64,000 nt of DNA from contig JAUIMM010000641.1 in assembly GCA_031769625.1 (NCBI GenBank), positions 6,565,501-6,629,500 on the forward strand, read 5' to 3'. The position numbers and the translations under genes were made by a program. This document shows positions 50,898-63,930 of the stretch, piece after piece; position 1 is the stretch's first letter; every line of letters starts with the position of its first letter. The notes beneath the pieces are model-generated. The model was not told the origin of the DNA and made no database searches. It saw only the letters and a list, made by a program, of their open reading frames with translations. This DNA is from Taudactylus pleione. Taxonomy: Eukaryota > Chordata > Amphibia > Anura > Myobatrachidae.

Positions 50898-52624
50898 GTA
50901 TTATAGTGGTTTATTAATGAAAGTGACATTGTGATGTCATAATGTGAGTACTACAGTGATTTGGTTAATGAGAGTGGCATTGTGATGTCATAATGGGAGT
51001 GGCTAAGTGAGGGTAAAATGGGAGTGACATTGTGATGTCATAATGGGAATGGCAAAGTGATGTTAAAATTAAAGTGCCATTGTGACATTATAATGGGAGT
51101 GAAAATGTGATGTCATAATGGAAGTACTAAAGTGGTTTATTAATAAGAGTGACATTGTGATGTCATAATGTGAGTACTACAGTGTTTTGGTTAATGAGAG
51201 TGGCATTGTGATATCATAATGGGAGTGGCTAAGTGAGGGTAAAATGGGAGTGACATTGTGATGTCATAATGGGAATGGCAAAGTGATGTTAAAGTTAAAG
51301 TGACATTGTGACATTATAATGGGAGTGATAATGTGATGTCATAATGGAAGTACTAAAGTGGTTTATTAATAAGAGTGACATTGTGATGTCATAATTTTTG
51401 TATTAAAGTGGTTTATTAATGAGTGACATTGTGATGTCATAATGGGAGTGGCTAAGTAATGTTAAAATGGGAGTAACAGTGTGACGTCATAGTGGGAGTG
51501 GCAATGTGATGTCATAGTGGGAAAGACAATGTAATGTCATATTGGGAAAACTATAGTGGTTTAATAATGAGAGTGACATTGTGATGTCACAATGGGAGTA
51601 TCAAAGTGGTTTATTAATGAGAGTGACATTTTGATGTCATAATGGGAGTCGCTAAGTTAAGGTAAAATGGGAGTGACATTGTGATGTCATAATGGGAATG
51701 GCAAAGTGATGTTAAAATGAAAGTGACATTGTGACATCATAATGGGAGTGATAATGTGATGTCATAATGGAAGTACTAAAGTGGTTTATTAATAAGAGTG
51801 ACATTGTGATGTCATAATGGGAGTATTATAGTGGTTTATTAATGAGTGACATTGTGATGTCATAATGGGAGTGGCTAATTGATGTTAAAATGGGAGTAAC
51901 AGTGTGAGATCATTGTGGGAGTGACAATGTGATGTCATAATGGGAATACTATAGTGGTTTATTAATGAGAGTGACATTGTGATGTCATAATGGAAGTATT
52001 AAAGTGGTTTATTAATGAGAGTGACATTGTGATGTCATAATGGGAGTGGCTAAGTAATGTCAAAATCGGAGTAACAGCGCTACGTCATAGTGGGAGTGAG
52101 AATGTGATGTCTTAATGGGAATACTATAGTGGTTTATTAATGAGAGTGACATTGTGATGTCATAATGGGAGTATTAAAGTGGTTTATTAATTAGATTGAC
52201 ATTGTGATGTCATAATGGGAGTATTAAAGAGGTTTATTAATGAGAGTGACATTGTGATGTCAAAATGGGAGTGACTAAGTGATGTTAAAATCGGAGTAAC
52301 AGCGTGACGTCATAGTGGGAGTGATAATGTGATGTCATAATGTGAAATCTATAGTGGTTTATAAATGAGAGTGACATTGTGATGTCATAATGGGAGTATT
52401 ATAGTGGTTTATTAATGAGTGACATTGTGATGTCATAATGGGAGTGGCTAAGTGATGTTAAAATGGGAGTAACAGCGTGACATCATAGTGGAAGTGACAA
52501 TGTGATGTCATAATGGGAATACTATAGTGGTTTATTAATGAGAGTGACATTGTGATGTCATAATGGGAATATTAAAGTGATTTATTAATGAGTGACATTG
52601 TGATGTCATAATGGGAGTGGCTGT
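50898..52624 (+). repeat. Copy of 41,935-43,524 and onward into the 26-kb-type sequence
   Basis: The offset to the 41-43 kb copy is 8,963 throughout (GATATCA 51,210, AGTCGCTAAG 51,647, AGATCAT 51,907). At 52,487 the 43-kb copy deletes, whereas this one continues as at 26,990 with GTGGAAGTGAC and the double-shortened C/D pair near 52,620. Confidence 0.9.
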
Positions 52625-53864
52625 GATGTTAATATGGGAGTAAGTGTGACATCATAGTGGGAGTGACAATGTGATGTCATAATGGGAATATTATATTAAT
52701 TTATTATTGAGATAGACATTGTGATGTCATAATAAGAGTATTAAAGTGGTTTATTAATGAAAGTGACATTGTGATGTCATAATGTGAGTACTACAGTGTT
52801 TTGGTTAATGAGAGTGGCATTGTGATGTCATAATGGGAGTGGCTAAGTGAAGGTAAAATTGGAGTGACATTGTGATGTCATAATGGGAATGGCAAAGTGA
52901 TGTTAAAATGAAAGTGACATTGTGACATCATAATGGGAGTGATAATGTGATGTCATAATGGAAGTACTAAAGTGGTTTATTAATAAGAGTGATATTGTGA
53001 TGTCATAATGGGAGTATTATAGTGGTTTATTAATGAGTGACATTGTGATGTCATAATGGGAGTGGCTAAGTGATGTTAAAATGGTAGTAACAGTGTGACA
53101 TCATAGTGGGAGTGACAATGTGATGTCATAATGGGAATACTATAGTGGTTTATTAATGAGAGTGACATTGTGATGTCATAATGGAAGTATTAAAGTGGTT
53201 TATTAATGAGAGTGACATTGTGATGTCATAATGGGAGTGGCTGTGATGTTAGTATGGGAGTAAGTGTGACATCATAGTGGGAGTGACAATGTGATGTCAT
53301 AATGGGAATACTATATTAATTTATTATTGAGATAGACATTGTGATGTCATAATAAGAGTATTAAAGTGGTTTATTAATGAAAGTGACATTGTGATGTCAT
53401 AATGTGAGTACTACAGTGTTTTGGTTAATGAGAGTGGCATTGTGATGTCATAATGGGAGTGGCTAAGTGAAGGTAAAATTGGAGTGACATTGTGATGTCA
53501 TAATGGGAATGGCAAAGTGATGTTAAAATGAAAGTGACATTGTGACATCATAATGGGAGTGATAATGTGATGTCATAATGGAAGTACTAAAGTGGTTTAT
53601 TAATAAGAGTGATATTGTGATGTCATAATGGGAGTATTATAGTGGTTTATTAATGAGTGACATTGTGATGTCATAATGGGAGTGGCTAAGTGATGTTAAA
53701 ATGGGAGTAACAGTGTGACATCATAGTGGGAGTGACAATGTGATGTCATAATGGGAATACTATAGTGGTTTATTAATGAGAGTGACATTGTGATGTCATA
53801 ATGGAAGTATTAAAGTGGTTTATTAATGAGAGTTACATTTTGATGTCATAATGGGAGTGGCTAA
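52625..53864 (+). repeat. Second instance of the 620-bp tandem pair
   Basis: Copies at 52,625-53,244 (H 52,686) and 53,245-53,864 (H 53,306), 25,497 bp after 27,128-28,367. The TTAGTATGG variant is again only in the second copy, as expected if the pair was duplicated as a whole. Confidence 0.9.
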
Positions 53865-56800
53865 GTGATGTTAAAATCGGAGTAACAGCGTTACGTCATA
53901 GTGGGAGTGAGAATGTGATGTCATAATGGGAATACTATAGTGATTATTAATGAGAGTGACATTGTGATGTCATAATGGGAGTATTAAAGTGGTTTATTTA
54001 TTAGATTGACATTGTGATGTCATAATGGGAGTGATAATGTGATGTCATAATGGAAGTACTAAAGTGGTTTATTAATAAAAGTGACAATGTGATGTCATAA
54101 TGGGAGTATTATAGTGGTTTATTAATGAGTGACATTGTGATGTCATAATGGGAGTGGCTAAGTGATGTTAAAATGGGAGTAACAGTGTGACATCATAGTG
54201 GGAGTGACAATGTGATGTCATAATGGGAATACTATAGTGGTTTATTAATGAGAGTGACATTGTGATGTCATAATGGAAGTATTAAAGTGGTTTATTAATG
54301 AGAGTGACATTGTGATGTCATAATGGGAGTGGCTAAGTGATGTTAAAATCGGAGTAACAGCGTTACGTCATAGTGGGAGAGAGAATATGATGTCATAATG
54401 GGAATACTATAGTGATTATTAATGAGAGTGACATTGTGATGTCATAATGGGAGTATTAAAGTGGTTTATTAATTAGATTGACATTGTGATGTCATAATGG
54501 GAGTATTAAAGTGGTTTGTTATTGAGAGTGACATTGTGATGTCAAAATGGGTGTGGCTAAGTGATGTTAAAATGGGAATGGCAAAGTGATGTTAAAATTA
54601 AAGTGACATTGTGACATCATAATAGGAGTGATAATGTGATGTCATAATGGAAGTACTAAAGTGGTTTATTAATAAGAGTGACATTGTGATGTCATAATGG
54701 GAGTATTATAGTGGTTTATTAATGAGTGACATTGTGATGTCATAATGGGAGTGGCTAAGTGATGTTAAAATGGGAGTAACAGTGTGACATCATAGTGGGA
54801 GTGACAATGTGATGGATAAGTGATGTTAAAATGGGAGTAACAGTGTTACATCATAGTGGGAGTGACAATGTGAAGTCATAATGGGAATACTATAGTGGTT
54901 TATTAATGAGAGTGACATTGTGATGTCATAATGGAAGTATTAAAGTGGTTTATTAATGAGAGTGACATTGTGATGTCATAATGGGAGTGGCTAAGTGATG
55001 TTAAAATCGGAGTAACAGCGTTACGTCATAGTGGGAGTGAGAATGTGATGTCATAATGGGAATACTATAGTGATTATTAATGAGAGTGACATTGTGATGT
55101 CATAATGGGAGTATTAAAGTGGTTTATTAATTAGATTGACATTGTGATGTCATAATGTAAGTATTAAAGTGGTTTATTAATAAGAGTGACATTGTGATCT
55201 CAAAATGAGAGTGGCTAAGTGATGTTAAAATCGGAGTAACAGCGTGACGTCATAGTGGGAGTGACAATGTGATGTCATAATGGTAATACTATAGTGGTTT
55301 ATTAATGAGAGTGACATTGTGATGTCATAATGGGAGTATTATAGTGGTTAATTAATGAGTGACAATGTGATGTCATAATGGGAATACTATAGTGGTTAAT
55401 AATAAGAGTGACATTGTGATGTCATAATGGGAGTATTGAAGTGTTTTATTAATGAGAGTGACATTGTGATGTCATAATGGGAGTATTATAATGGTTTATT
55501 AATGAGAGTGACATTGTGATTTCATAATGGGAGTGGCTAAGTGATGTTAAAATCGGAGTAACAGCGTGACGTCATAGTGGAAGTGACAATGTGATGTCAT
55601 AATGGGAATACTATATTAATTTATTATTGAGATAGACATTGTGATGTCATAATGGGAGTATTAAAGTGGTTTATTAATGAAAGTGACATTGTGATGTCAT
55701 AATGTGAGTACTACAGTGTTTTGGTTAATGAGAGTGGCATTGTGATGTCATAATGGGAGTGGCTAAGTGAGGTTAAAATGGGAGTGACATTGTGATGTCA
55801 TAATGGGAATGGCAAAGTCATGTTAAAATTAAAGTGCCATTGTGACATTATAATGGGAGTGATAATTTGATGTCATAATGGAAGTACTAAAGTGGTTTAT
55901 TAATAAGAGTGATATTGTGATGTCATAATGGGAGTATTATAGTGGTTTATTAATGAGTGACATTGTGATGTCATAATGGGAGTGGCTAAGTGATGTTAAA
56001 ATGGGAGTAACAGTGTGACATCATAGTGGGAGTGAGAATGTGATGTCATAATGGGAATACTATAGTGGTTTATTAATGAGAGTGACATTGTGATGTCATA
56101 ATGGGAGTATTAAAGTGGTTTAATAATTAGATTGACATTGTGATGTCATAATGGGAGTGATAATGTGATGTCATAATGGAAGTACTAAAGTGGTTTATTA
56201 ATAAGAGTGACAATGTGATGTCATAATGGGAGTATTATAATGGTTTATTAATGAGTGACATTGTGATGTCATAATGGGAGTGGCTAAGTGATGTTAAAAT
56301 GGGAGTAACAGTGTGACATCATAGTGGGAGTGACAATGTGATGTCATAATGGGAATACTATAGTGGTTTATTAATGAGAGTGACATTGTGATGTCATAAT
56401 GGAAGTATTAAAGTGGTTTATTAATGAGAGTGACATTGTGATGTCATAATGGGAGTGGCTAAGTGATGTTAAAATCGGAGTAACAGTGTTACGTCATAGT
56501 GGGAGTGAGAATGTGATGTCATAATGGGAATACTATAGTGATTATTAATGAGAGTGACATTGTGATGTCATAATGGGAGTACTAAAGTGGTTTATTAATT
56601 AGATTGACATTGTGATGTCATAATGGGAGTATTAAAGTGGTTTATTAATGAGAGTGACATTGTGATGTCAAAATGGGAGTGGCTAAGTGATGTTAAAATC
56701 AGAGTAACAGCGTGACATCATAGTGGGAGTGACAATGTGATGTCATAATGGGAATACTATAGTGGTTTATTAATGAGAGTGACATTGTGATGTCATAATG

Positions 56801-59800
56801 GGAGTATTAAAGTGGTTTATTAATTAGATTGACATTGTGATGTCATAATGGGAATACTATAGTGGTTTATTAATGAGAGTGTCATTGTGATGTCAAAATG
56901 GGATTATTAAAGTGGTTTATTAATGAGTGACTTTGTGATGTCATAATGGGAGTGGCTAAGTGATGTTAAAATGGGAGTAACAGTGTGACATCATAGTGGG
57001 AGTGACAATGTGATGTCATAATGGGAATACTATAGTGGTTTATTAATGAGAGTGACATTGTGATGTCATAATGGGAGTATGAAAGTGGTTTATTAATGAG
57101 AGTGACATTGTGATGTCATAATGGGAGTGGCTAAGTGAAGGTAAAATGGGAGTGACATTGTGATGTCATAATGGGAATGGCAAAGTGATGTTAAAATTAA
57201 AGTGACATTGTAACATTATAATGGGAGTGATAATGTGATGTCATAATGGAAGTACTACAGTGGTTTATTAATAAGAGTGACATTGTGATGTCATAATGGG
57301 AGTGGCTAAGTAGTGTTAAAATGGGAGTAACAGTGTGACATCATAGTGGGAGTGGCAATGTGATGTCATAGTGGGAAAGACAATGTAATGTCATAATGGG
57401 AAAACTATAGTGGTTTAATAATGAGAGTGACATTGTGATGTCACAATGGGAGTATCAAAGTGGTTTATTAATGAGAGTGACATTGTGATGTCATAATGGG
57501 AGTGGCTAAGTGAAGGTAAAATGGGAGTGACATTGTGATGTCATAATGGGAATGGCAAAGTGATGTTAAAATGAAAGTGACATTGTGACATCATATTGGG
57601 AGTGATAATGTGATGTCATAATGGAAGTACTAAAGTGGTTTATTAATAAGAGTGACATTGTGATGTCATAATGGGAGTATTATAGTGGTTTATTAATGAG
57701 TGACATTGTGATGTCATAATGGGAGTGGCTAAGTGATGTTAAAATGGGAGTAACAGTGTGACATCATAGTGGGAGTGACAATGGGATGTCATAGTGGGAA
57801 AGACAATGTAATGTCATAATGGGAAAACTATAGTGGTTTAATAATGATGTCATAACGGGAGTGGCTAAGTGAAGGTAAAATGGGAGAGACATTGTGATGT
57901 CATAATGGGAATGGCAAAGTGATGTTAAAATGAAAGTGACATTGTGACATCATAATGGGAGTGATAATGTGATGTCATAATGGAAGTACTAAAGTGGTTT
58001 ATTAATGAGAGTGACATTGTGATGTCATAATGGAAGTATTAAAGTGGTTTATTAATGAGTGACATTGTGATGTCATAATGGGAGTGGCTATGTGATGTTA
58101 AAATGGGAGTAACAGTGTGACATCATAGTGGGAGTGAGAATGTGATGTCATAATGGGAATACTATAGTGATTATTAATGAGAGTGACATTGTGATGTCAT
58201 AATGGGAGTATTAAAGTGGTTTATTAATTAGATTGACATTGTGATGTCATAATGGGAGTATTAAAGTGGTTTATTAATGAGAGTGACATTGTGATGTCAA
58301 AATGGGAGTGGCTAAGTGATGTTAAAATCGGAATAACAGCGTGACGTCATAGTGGGAGTGACAATGTGATGTCATAATGGGAATACTATAGTGGTTTATT
58401 AATGAGAGTGACATTGTGATGTCATAATGGGAGTATTAAAGTGGTTTATTAATGAGTGACATTGTGATGTCATAATGGGAGTGGCTAAGTGATGTTAAAA
58501 TGGGAGTGACATTGTGATGTCATAATGGGAATGGCAAAGTGATGTTAAAATTAAAGTGACATTGTAACATTATAATGGGAGTGATAATGTGATGTCATAA
58601 TGGAAGTACTACAGTGGTTTATTAATAAGAGTGACATTGTGATGTCATAATGGGAGTGGCTAAGTAATGTTAAAATGGGAGTAACAGTGTGACGTCATAG
58701 TGGGAGTGGCAATGTGATGTCATAGTGGGAAAGACAATGTAATGTCATAATGGGAAAACTATAGTGGTTTAAAAATGAGAGTGACATTGTGATGTCACAA
58801 TGGGAGTATCAAAGTGGTTTATTAATGAGAGTGACATTGTGATGTCATAATGGGAGTGGCTAAGTGAAGGTAAAATGGGAGTGACATTGTGATGTCATAA
58901 TGGGAATGGCAAAGTGATGTTAAAATGAAAGTGACATTGTGACATCATATTGGGAGTGATAATGTGATGTCATAATGGAAGTACTAAAGTGGTTTATTAA
59001 TAAGAGTGACATTGTGATGTCATAATGGGAGTATTATAGTGGTTTATTAATGAGTGACATTGTGATGTCATAATGGGAGTGGCTAAGTGATGTTAAAATG
59101 GGAGTAACAGTGTGACATCATAGTGGGAGTGACAATGTGATGTCATAGTGGGAAAGACAATGTAATGTCATAATGGGAAAACTATAGTGGTATAATAATG
59201 AGAGTGACATTGTGATGTCACAATGGGAGTATCAAAGTGGTTTATTAATGAGAGTGACATTGTGATGTCATAATGGGAGTCGCTAAGTTAAGGTAAAATG
59301 GGAGTGACATTGTGATGTCATAATGGGAGTGGCTAAGTGATGTTAAAATCGGAGTAACAGTGTTACGTCATAGTGGGAGTGAGAATGTGATGTCATAATG
59401 GGAATACTATAGTGATTATTAATGAGAGTGACATTGTGATGTCATAATGGGAGTATTAAAGTGGTTTATTAATTAGATTGACATTGTGATGTCATAATGA
59501 GAGTATTAAAGTGGTTTATTAATGAGAGTGACATTGTGATGTCAAAATGGGAGTGGCTAAGTGATGTTAAAATCGGAGTAACAGCGTGACGTCATAGTGG
59601 GAGTGACAATGTGATGTCATAATGGGAATACTATAGTGGTTTATTAATGAGAGTGACATTGTGATGTCATAATGGGAGTATTAAAGTGGTTTATTAATGA
59701 TTGACGTTGTGATGTCATAATGGGAGTGGCTAAGTGATGTTAAAATGGGAGTGACATTGTGATGTCATAATGGGAGTGGCAAAGTAATGTTAAAATGAAA

Positions 59801-60371
59801 GTGACATTGTGACATCATAATGGGAGTGATAATGTGATGTCATAATGGGAGTACTAAAGTGGTTTATCAATGAGGGTGACATTGTGATGTCATAATGGGA
59901 GTATTAAAGTGGTTTATTAATGAGAGTGACATTGTGATGTCCTAATGGAAGTGGCTAAGTGATGTTAAAATCGGAGTAACAGCGTGACATCATAGTGGGA
60001 GTGACAATGTGATGTCATAATGGGAATACTATAGTGGTTTATTAATGAGAGTGACATTGTGATGTCATAATGGGAGTATTATAGTGGTTTATTAATGAGA
60101 GTGACATTGTGATGTCATAATGGGAGTGGCTAAGTGATGTTAAAATCGGAGTAACAGCGTGACGTCATAGTGGTAGTGACAATGTGATGTCATAATGGGA
60201 ATACTATAGTGGTTTATTAATGAGAGTGACATTGTGATGTCATAATGGGATTATTAAAGTGGTTTATTAATGAGTGACATTGTGATGTCATAATGGGAGT
60301 GGCTAAGTGATGTTAATATGGGAGTAACAGTGTGACATCATAGTGGGAGTGACAATGTGATGTCATATTGG
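53865..60371 (+). repeat. Central part of the 25.5-kb duplicated segment, copy 2
   Basis: Counterpart of 28,368-34,873. Landmarks: GATGGATAAG 54,811, H 55,606, GTCATAACGGG 57,849, AGTCGCTAAG 59,278. It contains the 175-bp seven-monomer unit near 60,030-60,210 that the 46-kb copy lacks. Only scattered substitutions separate it from copy 1. Confidence 0.9.
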
Positions 60372-63300
60372 GAATACTATATTAATTTATTATTGAGATA
60401 GACTTTGTGATGTCATAATAAGAGTATTAAAGTGGTTTATTAATGAAAGTGACATTGTGATGTCATAATGTGAGTACTACAGTGTTTTGGTTAATGAGAG
60501 CGGCATTGTGATGTCATAATGGGAGTGGCTAAGTGAAGGTAAAATGGGAGTGACATTGTGATGTCATAATGGGAATGGCAAAGTGATGTTAAAATTAAAG
60601 TGACATTGTGACATCATAATGGGAGTGATAATGTGATGTCATAATGGAAGTACTAAAGTGGTTTATTAATGAATGACATTGTGATGTCATAATGGGAGTG
60701 GCTAAGTAATGTTAAAATGGGAGTAACAGTGTGACGTCATAGTGGGAGTGGCAATGTGATGTCATAGTGGGAAAGACAATGTAATGTCATAATGGGAATA
60801 CTATAGTGGTTTATTAATGAGAGTGACATTGTGATGTCATAATGGGAGTATTATAGTGTTTTATTAATGAGAGTGACATTGTGATGTCATAATGGGAGTA
60901 TTATAGTGGTTTATTAATGAGTGACATTGTGATGTCATAATGGGAGTGGCTAAGTGATGTTAAAATGGGAGTAACAGTGTGACATCATAGTGGGAGTGAC
61001 ACTGTGATGTCATAATGGGAATACTATAGTGGTTTATTAATGAGAGTGACATTGTGATGTCATAATGGAAGTATTAAAGTGGTTTATTAATGAGAGTGAC
61101 ATTGTGCTGTCATATTGGGAGTGGCTAAGAGATGTTAAAATTGGAGTAACAGCGTTATGTCATAGTGGGAGTGAGAATGTGATGTCATAATGGGAATACT
61201 ATAGTGATTATTAATGAGAAGGACATTGTGATGTCATAATGGGAGTATTAAAGTGGTTTATTAATTAGATTGACATTGTGATGTCATAAAGGGAGTATTA
61301 AAGTGGTTTATTAATGAGAGTGACATTGTGATGTCATAATGGGAGTATTAAAGTGGTTTATTAATGAGTGACATTGTGATGTCATAATGAGAGTGGCTAA
61401 GTGATGTTAAAATGGGAGTGACATTGTGATGTCATAATGGGAGTGGCAAAGTAATGTTAAAATGAAAGTGACATTGTGACATCATAATGGGAGTGATAAT
61501 GTGATGTCATAATGGGAGTACTAAAGTGGTTTAACAATGAGAGTGACATTGTGATGTCATAATTTTTGTATTAAAGTGGTTTATTAATGAGTGACATTGT
61601 GATGTCATAATGGGAGTGGCTAAGTAATGTTAAAATGGGAGTAACAGTGGGACGTCATAGTGGGAGTGGCAATGTGATGTCATAGTGGGAAAGACAATGC
61701 AATGTCATAATGGGAAAACTATATTGGTTTAATAATGAGAGTGACATTGTGATGTCACAATGGGAGTATCAAAGTGGTTTATTAATGAGAGTGACATTGT
61801 GATGTCATACTGGGAGTGGCTAAGTGAAGGTAAAATGGGAGTGACATTGTGATGTCATAATGGGAATGGCAAAGTGATGTTAAAATTAAAGTGACATTGT
61901 GACATCATAGTGGGAGTGAGAATGTGATGTCATAATGGGAATACTATCGTGATTATTAATGAGAGTGACATTGTGATGTCATAATGGGAGTATTAAAGTG
62001 GTTTATTAATTAGATTGACATTGTGATGTCATAATGGGAGTATTAAAGTGGTTTATTAATGAGAGTGACATTGTGATGTCAAAATGGGAGTGGCTAAGTG
62101 ATGTTAAAATCGGAGTAACAGCGTGACGTCATAGTGGGAGTGACAATGTGATGTCATAATGGGAATACTATAGTGGTTTATTAATGAGAGTGACATTGTG
62201 ATGTCATAATGGGAGTATTAAAGTGGTTTATTAATGATTGACGTTGTGATGTCATAATGGGAGTGGCTAAGTGATGTTAAAATGGGAGTGACATTGTGAT
62301 GTCATAATGGGAGTGGCAAAGTAATGTTAAAATGAAAGTGACATTGTGACATCATAATGGGAGTGATAATGTGATGTCATAATGGGAGTACTAAAGTGGT
62401 TTATCAATGAGAGTGACATTGTGATGTCATAATGGGAGTATTAAAGTGGTTTATTAATGAGAGTGACATTGTGATGTCCTAATGGAAGTGGCTAAGTGAT
62501 GTTAAAATCGGAGTAACAGCGTGACGTCATAGTGGGAGTGATAATGTGATGTCATAATGGAAGTACTAAAGTGGTTTATTAATAAGAGTGACATTATGAT
62601 GTCATAATGGGAGTATTATAGTGGTTTATTAATGAGTGACATTGTGATGTCATAATGGGAGTGGCTAAGTGATGTTAAAATGGGAATGGCAAAGTGATGT
62701 TAAAATTAAAGTGACATTGTGACATCATAATAGGAGTGATAATGTGATGTCATAATGGAAGTACTAAAGTGGTTTATTAATAAGAGTGACATTGTGATGT
62801 CATAATGGGAGTATTATAGTGGTTTATTAATGAGTGATATTGTGATGTCATAATGGGAGTGGCTAAGTGATGTTAAAATGGGAGTAACAGTGTGACATCA
62901 TAGTGGGAGTGACAATGTGATGGCTAAGTGATGTTAAAATGGGAGTAACAGTGTTACATCATAGTGGGAGTGACAATGTGAAGTCATAATGGGAATACTA
63001 TAGTGGTTTATTAATGAGAGTGACATTGTGATGTCATAATGGAAGTATTAAAGTGGTTTATTAATGAGAGTGACATTGTGATGTCATAATGGGAGTGGCT
63101 AAGTGATGTTAAAATCGGAGTAACAGCGTTACGTCATAGTGGGAGTGAGAATGTGATGTCATAATGGGAATACTATAGTGATTATTAATGAGAGTGACAT
63201 TGTGATGCATTAATGGGAGTATTAAAGTGGTTTATTAATTAGATTGACATTGTGATGTCATAATGGGAGTATTAAAGTGGTTTATTAATAAGAGTGACAT

Positions 63301-63930
63301 TGTGATGTCAAAATGAGAGTGGCTAAGTGATGTTAAAATCGGAGTAACAGCGTGACGTCATAGTGGGAGTGACAATGTGATGTCATAATGGGAATACTAT
63401 AGTGGTTTATTAATGAGAGTGACATTGTGATGTCATAATGGGAGTATTATAGTGGTTAATTAATGAGTGACAATGTGATGTCATAATGGGAATACTATAG
63501 TGGTTTATTAATAAGAGTGACATTGTGATGTCATAATGGGAGTGGCTAAGTGATGTTAAAATCGGAGTAAAAGCGTGACGTCATAGTGGAAGTGACAATG
63601 TGATGTCATAATGGGAATACTATATTAATTTATTATTGAGATAGACATTGTGATGTCATAATGGGAGTATTATAGTGGTTTATTAATGAAAGTGACATTG
63701 TGATGTCATAATGTGAGTACTACAGTGATTTGGTTAATGAGAGTGGCATTGTGATGTCATAATGGGAGTGGCTAAGTGAGGGTAAAATGGGAGTGACATT
63801 GTGATGTCATAATGGGAATGGCAAAGTGATGTTAAAATTAAAGTGCCATTGTGACATTATAATGGGAGTGAAAATGTGATGTCATAATGGAAGTACTAAA
63901 GTGGTTTATTAATAAGAGTGACATTGTGAT
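60372..63930 (+). repeat. Large HOR copy starting at H 60,372 (cut by window end)
   Basis: Matches 46,374 onward at an offset of 13,998 (GATGCATTAATGG 63,204, H 63,615 against 49,617). It has a single 1,229-type unit and shows ATTATGATGTCATAATGG near 62,595 and GACTTTGTGATG near 60,402 as private changes. Confidence 0.9.
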
